The notes below the pieces were generated by a model. It did not search any database and had not been told where the DNA came from. It saw nothing but the letters and a program-made list of their open reading frames with translations. Of a DNA stretch of 64,000 bases, positions 47,601 through 62,400 are shown one piece after another (the stretch's first letter is position 1; the number at the start of each line of letters is the position of its first letter). Source of the stretch: Erythroxylum novogranatense (taxonomy: Eukaryota > Streptophyta > Magnoliopsida > Malpighiales > Erythroxylaceae); NCBI GenBank assembly GCA_029891385.1, contig CM057225.1, positions 16,916,620 to 16,980,619 on the forward strand, given 5' to 3'. The translations under genes and the position numbers were made by a program.

Positions 47601-48512
47601 CCCCCTTTAAATGCATTTACTAACCATGATTCATGAACTACATAATCAAAGCATCATTAACACTTAACTTAATCACTTACCTACTTAGCTTCCACTCTTC
47701 AATTAACATCAACTTCTCCTCTTCACTCCACATGTACAAGCACCATCATAATAAGGAAGTAGGAGGTTTAAGCTTGTAAAGGAAGCACTTAAATTGGAGG
47801 ACTTTCGAAAATTCAATGAAGGGGAAGAAGAGAGAAGTTTCGGTGGAGGAGAGACAAACAAGCCAACTCTTATACTTTTATTTCAAAAGCCCCCTAACTT
47901 GTCGTGAGTGAAGGGAATTAATAAAGCAAATCTCCTTTCTTTCCTTCCACTAGAAGAGTCGAGAACATTAGAAGAGGAAGAATACAAAAGCTTAAGACAC
48001 TTGGCAATTGATTAAGGAAATAAAGAAAAGTCAACCATCATTCCCTTGTTTTTTTAAAGAAAAAAAATACAACAATTACCCATAATGCAAGCCAAATTTC
48101 GGTTCCAACAATATGTAAGGGTCCACTTTTGGGTCCCACCAAAATAATTAATAGATTAGTACCAAATAACAGTAGAAAAATCAACCGGTTCGCCACTTGG
48201 CGATTATTTTTCCAGTCCAGGAATTTTCTCCGGAAAATTCTAGAAAAATTCCTAAAAATCCCTTAAAATAGAAAACACACTCTGGATCAGTCAAAATAAT
48301 TTTTTCAAACCCCTTAACCGCATTAATCACAATAAAATTTCCTTAGGCACAAAAACCGAGAATAACATGTATGTATGTACAATAATTCCGTGTGTACAAT
48401 TGATACTGAGTATCAATCTTATTATGCATGAACAGTGCTAATTATTCCCTATCAATCCCATCCTATGACAAAGTTCCTATTTTACCTTTCCAGTAGGGGG
48501 TGGGATGTTACA
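44666..48512 (-). repeat. Element E LTR 1
   Basis: It holds the hairpin module at about 45035-45085, where one arm is damaged (GAAATC for GAACTC), the short tandem repeat at 46033-46115 and the 95-residue ORF at 46121-46408. It is very close to LTR 2 and LTR 3. Confidence 0.9.
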
Positions 48513-48550
48513 ATTCTCCCCTCCTTATTAAAAATTTCGTCCTCGAAATT
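48513..48550 (-). other. Element E PPT and pre-PPT stem-loop, copy 1
   Basis: On the minus strand GGAGGGGAGAATT abuts the LTR. AATTTCG-AGGA-CGAAATT (48533-48550) is a perfect 7-bp stem-loop about 20 nt from the LTR. Confidence 0.8.
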
Positions 48551-51500
48551 CTCAGTTAACAATTCACTATGACAGTTCTCAAAGTCCCTACATGTTCCAT
48601 ACACTTTTCCACTCATTGATTCATTTTCTGAAAGGTCACAGTGACCACACTCGACCGATTGTTCACCACTTATTTGGCCAACTTATTATCACTCACCACA
48701 GTAGACGAATTAAATAAGGCTATCAATTGGTGATCTCCCTATCTTAACTATCTCCCTTGACTATTTCAGAGTAGACACTGCCTTTAGTTCGGATGCTATG
48801 ACTTAGATTATTATTTCCGCATCTGTTCACTTATCACATTTTATCCCTCTAATACTTTTTCTCCAAATGCCATATAGTCTAATTCAGTATTCCATTGAGT
48901 ACATCTCCATTTCTTTGGTACCTCCATTTTCAAAGTGATTCTTACCCTAACCTCCTTTATCTCAAATGTGACGATTTACATTCCTTTGGTACCAATACGG
49001 TGACATTTAACTTCACTTCACTATAATCAGTAATAATGCACCTAATGCAGTCATTTGTTATATGCCATTTACTCTATGTTCAAATTCGATTCTCGTTAGA
49101 CAATTCACTGTTCTATATGCATTTAATTATATTTCATTTGTCCGATACTGATCCACTTCAACTAACCCATGCAGTTTTCCTAAGCCATTTCCTTTGTTTC
49201 ACTCATCACAAGCATCACGACTCACTGTTGGTCTTTGCCTCTTGTTAGGCAATTTTCCGTGTAATACAAGCGTGTGCAATCCCTTTTTGTGATCATCATA
49301 AGCCCTATGGTCATTCAGTCAAAACTATATACCAAGGTCATAATTCTCTGAAGTCCAAAACACGTAAGCACTTTGCCTGTGGAACATTCAAACCTGTAAT
49401 CTCTTCGTTCTATACCTATTAGTAACTCAAGTTCACTCTTTGCGTATTCCTACGAGAATATCTTGCTTCGATTGTTCAATTTCTTTGCTCACCAATTCCT
49501 TTGCTCAATCACTTTTGTCAGGTACATATACTTCTTCCCGAATCACTCAATACCGTTTCTTTCGATTTTACTCGAACGTCCAGATGCAGTATGGGAATCA
49601 TCATTTTGGCTCTTGAACTTTTAGCCTTTCTTACCTCTATCCAGCTCCACTATCTACAAACTTCAATGTTCTAGTAACACTTCCTTCTGCTCCATATTCT
49701 ACGTGACATTTTGCCTTCTTGAGTGGAAACCCCAATATCTGTATTTATTCTATTAAGTTCAGAATTGCCTGTTCACTATTTGCGACTATAGTAGACCTTT
49801 ATCAGTATAATATTCAGTTGTGTATGCCGTTCAAACTCCAAACTTTTCTCAAGTTACATGATGTAGACCTTATAGGAATCCAAGGTCTCCAAGGCTCTAA
49901 ACAATTGTGATCATAGCACCAATACCATCTATCAAAATCGAGTCAATTTATCTAATACCATTTTAACATATTGTCTCGATTCATCATACACCGCCCACTC
50001 TTCAAGGGCATGCGTATCATCATTATCGATTCCCCAATTATGCATATAGTTCTTTTTACTTTTCACTGTTCAACACTTTCCAACACATTTTGTCTATAAA
50101 CTTAGTCACTCCCATTTGCTTACCTCGCAAAATTTCCTATTAGGGTTTTGTTAACTTTACCATACATCCTTTAACTATTTCATTGAGTCCACAATAGTAT
50201 ATTTGCGATCCTTTTATGAAGGTAACACTACACCACGTCATTGTCAGTCTCCCTTTCGGATTTCTTGTCTCTAACCATTTTCTCTTTTCAATTTTTTGTT
50301 TTTCTGTCATTCACATTAACTTATGCCAATACCTAGTTATCCATACTTGGACCTCCATAAATTCCACTTCATTTCGTTTGACCATTAGTCTTGCTACCGT
50401 CATTATACTGTTCATGATCGTCTCACCAGCCAATTAGTGTTCCTAATTTCTTTTCAGTCATTCTTAACTATACGCACTATCTCAATCAGAACAATTTTAT
50501 GGCATAATTTGAAAGATCAGAATATTCCTTGCACTAAGATTCCATGTGACAGTCACCTAAACACTTTCTTTAATACTTATTCAGTAATCTGCATATCATC
50601 AGGACTCATTTCATCTTATCTGGAACCCAATTAGTAACCTATACAATTCAGACTTCCACAAAATTCCTTTCCGTATATGCTAATCCTCAAATAAAGGACT
50701 GATGCCATAATCATTCTTCATTTCCTCTCATAAAGGTACATTCAGTCCCCTTATGTCTTACTTTAATCCAGTATAACACTTATAGCCACTCTAATCATTT
50801 ACCGATCATCTCCTCTATGATTTCCATGTATCTTTCACATACGTTTCATTAATCATGATCAACTTTACTATCCAATAGATACTTCCAACGGTAAATCGAC
50901 TTAAATGTGACAACTCTTTTCATATCTCACTATCATTGTTTCATTCATTTTTTTCCTAGTTTTATTCCCATATCATTCACGTGTCAGCTTGATCTTTTAC
51001 GGTCATATCCACTTAGCTTATACAATGTCATCTCATTATTGCTACGTAGCTCTTTATTATCCTCAAACAATCTAGGCTAGGGATTCACGGTCCCCAAACA
51101 CGATTAAAATCGTGGATACAACTCCATTGTATCTCTATCTATTTACCCATCCATTTACCATTTCGTGTCTATATACATCTTTTCAACCAATCCCGAAATT
51201 CCTGATACACAATCAGTAGAAAATTAGCAGTCTGTCTTTTTCCCTTACCATCTTTTGATACTAATTTTCCAAACTCTTAGCACACTATTCGCATACCCAT
51301 TTTAGTTGCAAGCTTATGCGGTCCAGGTCATAACCATTTCACGAATTCATTTCAGTTTATCTGTATACTTTTATCTCACTATGTCTACTTACCCTACTAG
51401 GCACTAGGCACCTTACTCATTTAGTTCTTGTAGTTATTTCAGTTCTAGGTAAACTATTACAGCACACTATTGAGCTTATCACAATCTCGCTATCATCATC

Positions 51501-52058
51501 TATCTATGATATCTACTGATAGCTAACACCAATACAGTGAATCAATATCCGCCTGATCGGATCATCTACGCTTTACTCAATTTCAATGTTTCCCATTTCA
51601 TTTCATATACAATCAGAGCTCTAATTACGTCATCATCCCGGCCGTTTAATCTCACTTAAGCCTACTATAACCAGTATGCTTCTCATATCTCCAGTGGACC
51701 TCTCCAAGTTCTAGACATATTCATTTTTCTGTTACCATAATATTGCCAGTTTAATCCGGGAATTCTTAATCAGTCTAGGCCAACACAGTCATTCTAACCA
51801 CAGTACAATATCAATCTCCTTATCCATTTTTCCTTTTTCCTTTCCTACTTGCTTATACACTTTCAAGGTTTACACTCTACTACAGTCTCACTTTTCTCTC
51901 ACTTAGCCTCTTAACACATTCGCACGTAGGATTTCTACTAAATGCGACTCGAGCTAAGGATCGATTATCACGGATGCAATGACACGACTCAAATGCATGC
52001 ACCCTATGTTTGATCGTGCCCAGATACATTACGCATTCTGGGCTCGATACCACCTAAA
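48513..52058 (-). other. Element E internal region 1, non-coding
   Basis: Read on the minus strand: PBS TGGTATCGAGCC (52041-52052) to PPT (48513-48524). ORFs are short and carry no known domain. It is almost colinear with 55867-59407 and largely with 10236-13861. Confidence 0.8.
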
Positions 52059-55000
52059 TGTAACACCCACTCCCGAAAGTGACCGAACTCGATATCGTTG
52101 GTGACATCCGAGTCCGTGCTTGAGGGTGGCGTACTACATCGGTCGGTCGGTAAAACTCGGTATACTTTTTTTGAACCATTCATTCCACGTTAGCACGACA
52201 AAAATAGTAGACAGAGAAAACCTTCGAGAGATACAATCATTTAATAAGATTTTATAGTAACCAAATAGTACAATTACAAATCATTTTACAACAATTGTGG
52301 ATTACAAAATTAGGAAACCCTAATGCGACGCCTTGAACCGATCCCAACCTCTATCTCAACTTGCACCTGACATACTCCGTGTCAAGCGGGTACTCTTCTA
52401 GTCTGAAAAATAGATTGCAATTTTGGATGAGTTTATGAACTCAAGAGAAACCATCATCGATGGTTTTCCCAATTCATGCATCATATAACAATTTATGAAT
52501 CAGCGATTCATGAATACTACAGCTTACTGATCACAGAGACATATGTCACGGTCACAAAATACGATCAATCACAACAATCACAGAGTCATACGGTTATTGA
52601 TTCGATCGTATGCGATGCACATGTGATGCTTTCCAGATTTAGTTGATGTTGTGACCGGCGCTTTACAGAATCGATGGCGGTGGGAGTGGATTTCTCCTTC
52701 GAGCTCAAGGCTCGATATCGTGATCAATGAGGGGGTGGATTTCTCCTTCGAGCTCAAGGCTCGATATCGATGTCGATGAGTCTTTGCGGTCACAACCGTT
52801 GTTATCAGTTCATGTAGTGATGTATGCGATGTATATACTAGTAGCATATACCAGTATTCACAGTCATTTACCTGTCAGTCACAGTAACAATATTCAGTCA
52901 CAGTATACACAGTGCACAATAATCCCCGTAGGGCAATCAAGTCACAGTAAACACAGTGCATAAGAATCCCCGTAGGGCAATCAAGTCACAGTAAACACAT
53001 AGATTGAGATAACCACCTAGGTTACTCACCTATTACTTCCGAGCTAATTCAGGAAAGTTTCCGCCTCGTCGGTCGAACGACGCTCCACTTGGGCCTCTAT
53101 AAGAAACAGAGTAAGAACGAGTCACTAAATATACAATTTGTGCCCATGTAGATGAAACTAATGGAATCCATTTAAAACAAATTAGAAATCCAATGGCGCT
53201 GACGGCGCTCAATTTGGACCTCTATAGATTCCCAATAAAATCAAAATGTGATTAAAGAATCATTGCTGAACACGTCAATTCTCCGTCCAAAATTTCCAAT
53301 TTTTCATACAATGAAATTGATGTTTCACGAATTCAGATGTCTCAAGAATCAGGTCAATCGGATGTCGGACAAAAAGTTATGAGAAAAGGAGGAAAATATA
53401 CATCCTAGTCGACTAGTGCAAGTTGTAGTCGACTAGTGCAGGAAATACATGTTCTAGTCGATTGGTGAAGGTTGTAGTGATCGGTATTATTAAATGACAA
53501 ATCTGAAACAATTTCCTCCGACATGCTAACTTGTTTAGGCCATAACTCTCTACTCCGAACTCCAATTTGGACAAATTTGGTGTGTATTTCATAGAGAAAA
53601 GAGAGCTCTACAAGTGTTGTGAAGGAAACAAAAGCTAATTTCACCTCTAAGGGTGTGAAAAATGCAATCAAAGTTACTGTCCACACAATGCCTCTCAAAA
53701 CAGTGCAACCTTGGCCAAAACAGGGCAATAGTTTATAAAATCCGTAACTGTCCAGTTCCTTTGTCAAACAATTACACAATAATTATGCTCAGAAATATCC
53801 CAATCTTATAAACAACTTTCATGAACAACCCAAAATCAGATTCATTTGGTAACTATGTCAAACAATTCACCAAAGTATCAGCCTACTGAAATCAACTAAT
53901 CTGAACAGTAATTTCCCAAACAGCATATCTCTTAGCACAAATGTCACCAAATTCTCTACCTTATCTCCCTGAAAAGATAAGATCACAAAATTTAAGTTTC
54001 ATGAAGAACTCAAACTCTAATTCGATTTCTAACAATATAAAAACCACTATGCAAGTTACTGCCATGATCAACCATTCACATTCTAATGTAAGATCAGTTT
54101 TTTCAAAATCATAACTCCCAACTCTGACCTCTAAAAATTTTATTCCATATCTCATTTTCAAGATAATTTCTACCTCTACAACTTTGTAGAAGATCACTCA
54201 CATTAATTCAGTCCAAAAAAATGGCTAAAATTGCTTCCAAGCAGAATACGCACAAGTCAGACACTTAAGCTAGGTTTCACCAACATGCCCAAAACCAGTC
54301 CATAGAAAACAGTTCATATCTCTCAATATACACCTCTAAAAATATCAAGATCAGTGGGAATGGAAATATAACTCAATATGCTACAACTTTCATGAAGACC
54401 ATTCTCCTTAATTCCATCTCAATTAATTTAGAAAAATCAACAAAGTAATCAGGTCATAATCCGGATACTGTTTACCTAAGCCAAAACAGTAACTTTCCAA
54501 GCCAAATTTCACCCTCTTAGAGTTACAATTAGACAACACCTATTTCACACAAAAATGTAGCCAACAAATCAAAGTTTCAGTGGGCATAAACATTGCCTCA
54601 TTTTCATAACCACACAAGGAGTTATGGTCAAATCAGTGTAATAGGTCAAAGTAAATTTTCCAGCACTTAAGTCTAAACCATATTCTATGGTTTCTATACC
54701 ATTCCCACCCCATTTCTAAACCATCAAACATCCTAAGTAATTAAGAATTCAACCAATACCTCTTCAATACCTTCACCTAAGAATTTTGCTAAAATTGGCA
54801 GCACCTTACACAATCATTTTCATGCAAGAAAAGTCATCTAGAATCATCCAAAATCAAGTTAACAACACATCTTTCAAGCTAGCTTCCTCAAATCATACTC
54901 AAACATAACCCAACAATTCAAACTATCATTTTCATAACATTTAACCATCATAACTCATGATTAATAAACAATAACCCCTTTAAATGCATTTACTAACCAT

Positions 55001-55866
55001 GATTCATGAACTACATAATCAAAGCATCATTAACACTTAACAATCACTTACCTACTTAGCTTCCACTCTTCAATTAACATCAACTTCTCCTCTTCACTCC
55101 ACATGTACAAGCACCATCATAATAAGGAAGTAGGAGGTTTAAGCTTGTAAAGGAAGCACTTAAATTGGAGGACTTTCAAAATTCAATGAAGGGAAGAAGA
55201 GAGAAGTTTTGGTGGAGGAGAGACAAACAAGCCAACTCTTATACTTTTATTTCAAAAGCCCCTAACTTGTCGTGAGTGAAGGGAATTAATAAAGCAAATC
55301 TCCTTTCTTTCCTTCCACTAGAAGAGTCGAGAACATTAGAAGAGGAAGAAGACAAAAGCTTAAGACACTTGGCAATTGATTAAGGAAATAAAGAAAAGTC
55401 AACCATCATTCCCATGTTTTTTTAAAGAAAAAAAATACAACAATTACCCATAATGCAAGCCAAATTTTGGTTCCAACAATATGTAAGGGTCCACTTTTGG
55501 GTCCCACCAAAATAATTAATAGATTAGTACCAAATAACAGTAGAAAAATCAACCGTTCGCCACTTGGCGATTATTTTTCGGTCAGAATTTTCTCCTAAAA
55601 TTATGAAAAATTCCTAAAATCCTTAAAATAGAAAACACTCTGGATCAGTCAAAATAATTTTTCAAACCCTTAACCGCATTAATCACAATAAAATTGCCTT
55701 AGGCACAAAATCGGAATAACATGTATGCATGTACAATAATTTCATGTGTACAATTGATCTTTGAGTATCAATCTTATTATGCATGAACAAAGGCTAATTA
55801 TTCCTATCAATCCCATCCTATGAAAAAGTTCCTATTTTACCTTTCCGGTGGGGGTGGGATGTTACA
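52059..55866 (-). repeat. Element E LTR 2 (central, shared)
   Basis: The central LTR is used by both internal regions. It has no TSD at either edge, unlike the outer LTRs. It contains an ORF at 53405-53779 that is homologous to the 96-residue ORF but extended at its C-terminus by a frame change. Confidence 0.9.
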
Positions 55867-58800
55867 ATTCCCCCTCCTTATTAAAAATTTCGTCCTCGAA
55901 ATTCTCGATTAACAATTCACTATAGCGGTTCTCAAAGTCCCTACATGTTCCATACACTTTTCCACTCAATGATTCATTTTTCGAAAGGTCACAGTGACCA
56001 CACTCAGTCAGTTGTTCAGCCACTTATTTGGCCAACTTATTATCACTCACCACAGTAGACGAATTCAATAAGGCTATCAGTTGGCGATCTCCCTATCTTA
56101 ACTATCTCCCTTGACTATTTCAGAGTAGACACTGCCTTTAGTTCAGATGCTATGACTTAGATTATTATTTCCGCACCTGTTCACTTATCACATTTTATCC
56201 CTCTAATACTTTTTTCTCCAAAGGCCATATAGTCTAATTCGTATTCTATCGAGTACATCTCCATTTCTTTGGTACCTCCATTTTCAAGGTGATTCTTACC
56301 TAACCTCCTTTATCTAAATGACGATTTACATTCCTTTGGTACCAATCTGGTGACATTTAACTCCACTTCACTATAATCAGTAATAATGCACCTAATACAG
56401 TCATTTGTTATATGCCATTTACTCTATGTTCAAATTCGATTCTCGTTAGACAATTCACTGTTCTATATGCATTTAATTCTATTTCATTTGTCCGACATCT
56501 TGATCCACTTCAACTAACCCATGCAGTTTCCTAAGCCCTTTCCTTTGTTTCACTCATCACAAGCATCACGACTCATTGTTGGTCTTTGCCTCTTGTTAGG
56601 CAATTTTCCGTGTAACAACTGGCGTGTAATCCTTTTGTGATCATCATAAGTCGTATGGTCATTCGGTCAAAACTATATACCAAGGTCATAATTCTCAAGT
56701 CCAAAACACGTAAGCACTTTGCACGTGGAACATTCAAACTGTAATCTCTTCGTTCTATACCTATTAGTAACTCAAGTTCACTCTTTGCGTATTCCTACGA
56801 GAATATCTTGCTTCGATTGTTCAATTTCTTTGCTCACCAATTCCTTTGCTCAATCACTTTTGTCGGTACATATACTTCTTCCCTGAATCACTCAATCGTT
56901 TCTTCCGATTTTTACTCGAACGTCCGAGATGCGAGATGGGAATCATCATTTTGGCTCTTGAACTTTTAGCCTTTCTTACCTCTATCCAGCTCCACTATCT
57001 ACAAACTTCAATGTTCTAGTAACACTTCCTTCGCTCCATATTCTACGTGACATTTGCCTTCTTCGAGTGGAAACCCCAATATCTCATATTTATTCTATTA
57101 AGTTGTAATTGCTGCTCACTATTTGCGACTATAGTAGACCTTTATCAGTATAATATTCAGTTGTGTATGCCATTCAAACTCCAAACTTTTCTCAAGTTAC
57201 ATGATGTAGACCTTATAGTAATCCAAGGTCTCCAAGGCTCTAAACAATTGTGATCATAGCACCAATACCATCTATCAAAATCGAGTCAATTTATCTAATA
57301 CCATTTTAACATATTGTCTCAGTTCATCATACACTACCCACTCTTCAAGGTATGCGTATCATCATTATCAGATTCCCCAATTATGCATATAGTTCTTTTT
57401 ACTTTTCACTGTTCAACACTTTCCAACACATTTTGTCTATAAACTTAGTCACTCCCATTTGCTTACCTCGCAAAATTTCCTATTAGGGTTTTGTTAATTT
57501 TACCATACATCCTTCAACTATTTCATTGAGTCCACAATAGTATATTTGCGATCCTTTTATGAAGGTAACACTACACCACGTCATTGTCAGTCTCCCTTTC
57601 GGATTTCTTGTCTCTAACCATTTTCTCTTTTCAATTTTTTGTTTTTCTGTCATTCACATTGACTTATGCCAATACCTAGTTATCCATACTTGGACCTCCA
57701 TAAATTCCACTTCATTTCGTTTGACCATTAGTCTTGCTACCGTCATTATAATTGCTCATGATCGTCTCACCACCCAATTAGTGTTCCTAATTTCTTTTCA
57801 GGTCATTCTTAACTATACGCACTATCTCAATCGTAACAATTTTATGGCATAATTTGAAAGATCGAATATTCCTCGACTAAGATTCCATGTGATACCACCT
57901 AAACACTTTCTTTAATACTTATTCAAGAATCTGCATATCATCGGGACTCATTTCATCTTATCTGGAACCCAATTAGTAACCTATACAATTCAGACTTCCA
58001 CAAAATTCCTTTCCAGATATGCTAATCCTCAAATAAAGGGTGATGCCATAATCATTCTTCATTTCCTCTCATAAAGGTACATTCAGTCCCTTATGTCTTA
58101 CTTTAATCCAAAGATAACACTTATAGCCACTCTAATCATTTACCGATCATCTCTCTATGATTTCCATGTATCTTTCACATCGCTTCATTAATCATGATCA
58201 ACTTTACTATCCAATAGATACTTCCAACGGTAAATCGACTTAAATGTGACAACTCTTTTCATATCTCACTATCATTGTTTCATTCATTTTTTTCCTAGTT
58301 TTATTCCCATATCATTCACGTGTCAGCTTGATCTTTTACGGTCATATCCACTTAGCTTATACAATGTTATCTCATTATTGCTACGTAGCTCTTTATTATC
58401 CTCAAACAATCTAGGCTAGGGGATTCACAGTCTCCAAAACACGACAAAATCGTGGATACAACTCCATTGTATCTCTATCTATTTACCCATCCATTTATCA
58501 TTTCTGTGTCTATATACATCTTTTCAACCAATCCCGAAATTCCCGATACACAATCAGTAGAAAATTAGCAGTCTGTCTTTTTCCCTTACCATCTTTTGAT
58601 ACTGATTTTCCAAACTCTTAGCACACTATTCGCATACCCATTTTAGTTGCAAGCTTATGCGGTCCAGGTCATAACCATTTCACGAATTCATTTCAGTTTA
58701 TCTGTATACTTTTATCTCACTATGTCTACTTACCCTACTAGGCACTAGGCACCTTACTCATTTAGTTCTTGTAGTTATTTGATTCTAGAGTAAACCGTTA

Positions 58801-59407
58801 TTAAAGACACTATTGAGCTTATCACAATCTCGCTATCATCATCTATCTATGATATCTACTGATAGCTAACACCAATACAGTGAATCAATATCCGTCTGAT
58901 CGGATCATCTACGCTTTACTCAATTTCAATGTTTCCCATTTCATTTCATATCTGAATGAGCTCTAATTACGTCATCATCCCGGCCGTTTAATCTCACTTA
59001 AGCCTACTATAACCAGTATGCTTCTCATATCTCCAGTGGACCTCTCTAAGTTCTAGACATATTCATTTTTCTGTTACCATAATATTGCCAGTTTAATCCG
59101 GGAATTCTTAATCAGTCTAGGCCAACACAGTCATTCTAACCACAGTACAATATCAATCTCCTTATCCATTTTTCCTTTTTCCTTTCCTACTTGCTTATAC
59201 ACTTTCAAGGGTTTACACTCTACTACAGTCTCACTTTTCTCTCACTTAGCCTCTTAACACATTCGCACACGTAGGATTTCTACTCGTGCGACTCAGGCTA
59301 GGGATCAGTTATCACAGTCTGCAATGACACGACTCAAATGCATGCACCCTATGTTTCAGACTGTGCTCAGATACATTACGTACTACTGGGCTCTGATACC
59401 ACCTAAA
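55867..59407 (-). other. Element E internal region 2, non-coding
   Basis: It is nearly the same as internal region 1. Its pre-PPT stem-loop is at 55886-55903. The PBS at 59388-59401 is the complete TGGTATCAGAGCCC form, six bases from LTR 3. Confidence 0.8.
59388..59401 (-). other. Element E primer binding site (initiator Met tRNA)
   Basis: On the minus strand TGGTATCAGAGCCC, complementary to the 3' end of plant initiator Met tRNA. It fixes the element's orientation. Confidence 0.92.
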
Positions 59408-62400
59408 TGTAACACCCCACTCCCGAGTGACCCGAACTCGATATCGTTGGTGACATCCGAGTCCGTGCCCCGCGAGGGTAGCGTACTACATCAGTCGGTC
59501 GGTAAAACTCGGTATACTTTTTTTTTTGAACCATTCATTCCACGTTAGCGCGACAAAATAGTAGAGCGATGAAAACCCTTGCGATAGATACAATCATTTA
59601 ATAATATTTTACAAGAACCAAAAGTACATTTACAAATCATTTTACAACAATTGTGGATTACAAAATTAGGAAACCCTAATGCAGACGCGAACTGATCCCA
59701 ACCTCTATCTCAACTTGCACCCAAGCATACTCCCGTGTCAAACGGGGTACTCTTCTAGTCCTGAAAAATAGATTGCAATTTTGGATGAGTTTGCGAACTC
59801 AGTGAGAAACCATCATCGATGGTTTTCCCAATTCATGCATCATATAACAATTTACTGATGTCGGCGATTCCATGAATACTACGGTTTACAGATCACGAGA
59901 CATATGTCACGGTCACAAAATACGATCAATCACAACAATCAAGAGTCATACGCTTATTCGATTCGATGCGTATGCGATGCACATGTGATGCTTTCGATTT
60001 AGTTCAATGTTGTGACCGAGCGCTTACAAGATGTCGATGGCGGTGGGGTGGATTTCTCCTTCGAGCTCAAGGCTCGATATCGATATCAATGAGGGGGTGG
60101 ATTTTCCTTCGAGCTCAAGGCTCGATATCGATGTCGATAGTCTTTGTCACAACCGTTGTTATCGATTCATGTGGTGATGTATGCGATGTATATACTAGTA
60201 GCATATACCAAGATTCACGATCATTTACATCGATCACGATAACAATATTCAGTCACGGTATACGATTACAATAATCCCGTAGGCAATCAAGTCACGAGAA
60301 CACAAAGTGCATAAGAATCCCGTAGGCAATCAAGTCACAATAAACACATAGATTGAGATAACCACCTAGGTTACTCACCTATTACTTCCGAGCTAATTCA
60401 GGAAAGTTTCCACCTCGTCGGTCGAACGACGCTCCACTTGGGCCTCTATAAGAAACAGAGTAAGAACGAGTCACTAAATATACAATTTGTGCCCATGTAG
60501 ATGAAACTAATGGAATCCATTTAAAACAAATTAGAAATCCAATGGCGCTGACGTCGCTCAATTTGGACCTCTATAGATTCCCAATAAAATCAAAATGTGA
60601 TTAAAGAATCATTGCCTGAACACACGTCAATTCTCCGTCCAAAAATTTCCAATTTTTCATACAATGAAATTCAATGTTTCACGACTCCGATGTCTCAAGA
60701 ATCAGGTCAATCGGATGTCGGACAAAAAAGTTATGAGCAAAAGGAGGAAAAATACACATCCTAGTCGACTAGTGCAAGTTGTAGTCGACTAGTGCAGGAA
60801 ATACATGTTCTAGTCGACTGGTGAAGGTTGTAGTCGACTGGTATTATTAAAATGACAAATCTGAAACAATTTCCTCCGACATGCTAACTTGTTTAGGCCA
60901 TAACTCTCTACTCCGAACTCCAATTTGGACAAATTTGGTGTCTATTTCATAGAGAAAAGAGAGCTCTACAAGTTTTGTGAAGGAAACAAAAGCTAATTTC
61001 ACCTCTAAGGGTGTGAAAAATGCAATCAAAGTTACTGTCCACACAATGCCTCTCAAAACAGTGCAACCTTGGCCAAAACAGGGCAATAGTTTATAAAATC
61101 CGTAACTGTCCAGTTCCTTTGTCAAACAATTACACAATACTTATGCTCAGAAATATCCCAATCTTATAAACAACTTTCATGAACAACCCAAAATCAGATT
61201 CATTTGGTAACTATGTCAAACAATTCACCAAAGTATCAGCCTACTGAAATCAACTAATCTGAACAGTAATTTCCCAAACAGCATATCTCTTAGCACAAAT
61301 GTCACCAAATTCTCTACCTTATCTCCCTGAAAAGATAAGATCACAAAATTTAAGTTTCATGAAGAACTCAAACTCTAATTCGATTTCTAACAATATAAAA
61401 ACCACTATGCAAGTTACTGCCATGATCAACCATTCACATTCTAATGTAAGATCAGTTTTTGCAAAATCATAACTCCCAACTCTGACCTCTAAAAATTTTA
61501 TTCCATATCTCATTTTCAAGATAATTTCTTCCTCTACAACTTTGTAGAAGATCACTCACATTAATTCAGTCCAAAAAAATGGCTAAAATTGCTTCCAAGC
61601 AGAATACGCACAAGTCAGACACTTAAGCTAGGTTTCACCAACATGCCCAAAACCAGTCCATAGAAAACAGTTCATATCTCTCAATATACACCTCTAAAAA
61701 TATCAAGATCAGTGGGAATGGAAATATAACTCAATATTCTACAACTTTCATGAAGACCATTCTCCTTAATTCCATCTCAATTAATTTAGAAAAATCAACA
61801 AAGTAATCAGGTCATAATCCGGATACTGTTCACCTAAGCCAAAACAGTAACTTTCCAAGCCAAATTTCACCCTCTTAGAGTTACAATTAGACAACACCTA
61901 TTTCACACAAAAATGTAGCCAACAAATCAAAGTTTCAGTGGGTATAAACATTGCCTCATTTGCATAACCACAAAAGGAGTTATGGTCAAATCAGTGTAAT
62001 AGGTCAAAGTAAATTTTCCAGCACTTAAGTCTAAACCATATTCTATGGTTTCTATACCATTCCCACCCCATTTCTAAACCATCAAACATCCTAAGTAATT
62101 AAGAATTCAACCAATACCTCTTCAATACCTTCACCTAAGCATTTTGCTAAAATTGGCAGCACCTTACACAATCATTTTCATGCAAGAAAAGTCATCTAGA
62201 ATCATCCAAAATCAAGTTAACAACACATCTTTCAAGCTAGCTTCCTCAAATCATACTCAAACATAACCCAACAATTCAAACTATCATTTTCATAACATTT
62301 AACCATCATAACTCATGATTAATAAACAATAACCCCCTTTAAATGCATTTACTAACCATGATTCATGAACTACATAATCAAAGCATCATTAACACTTAAC

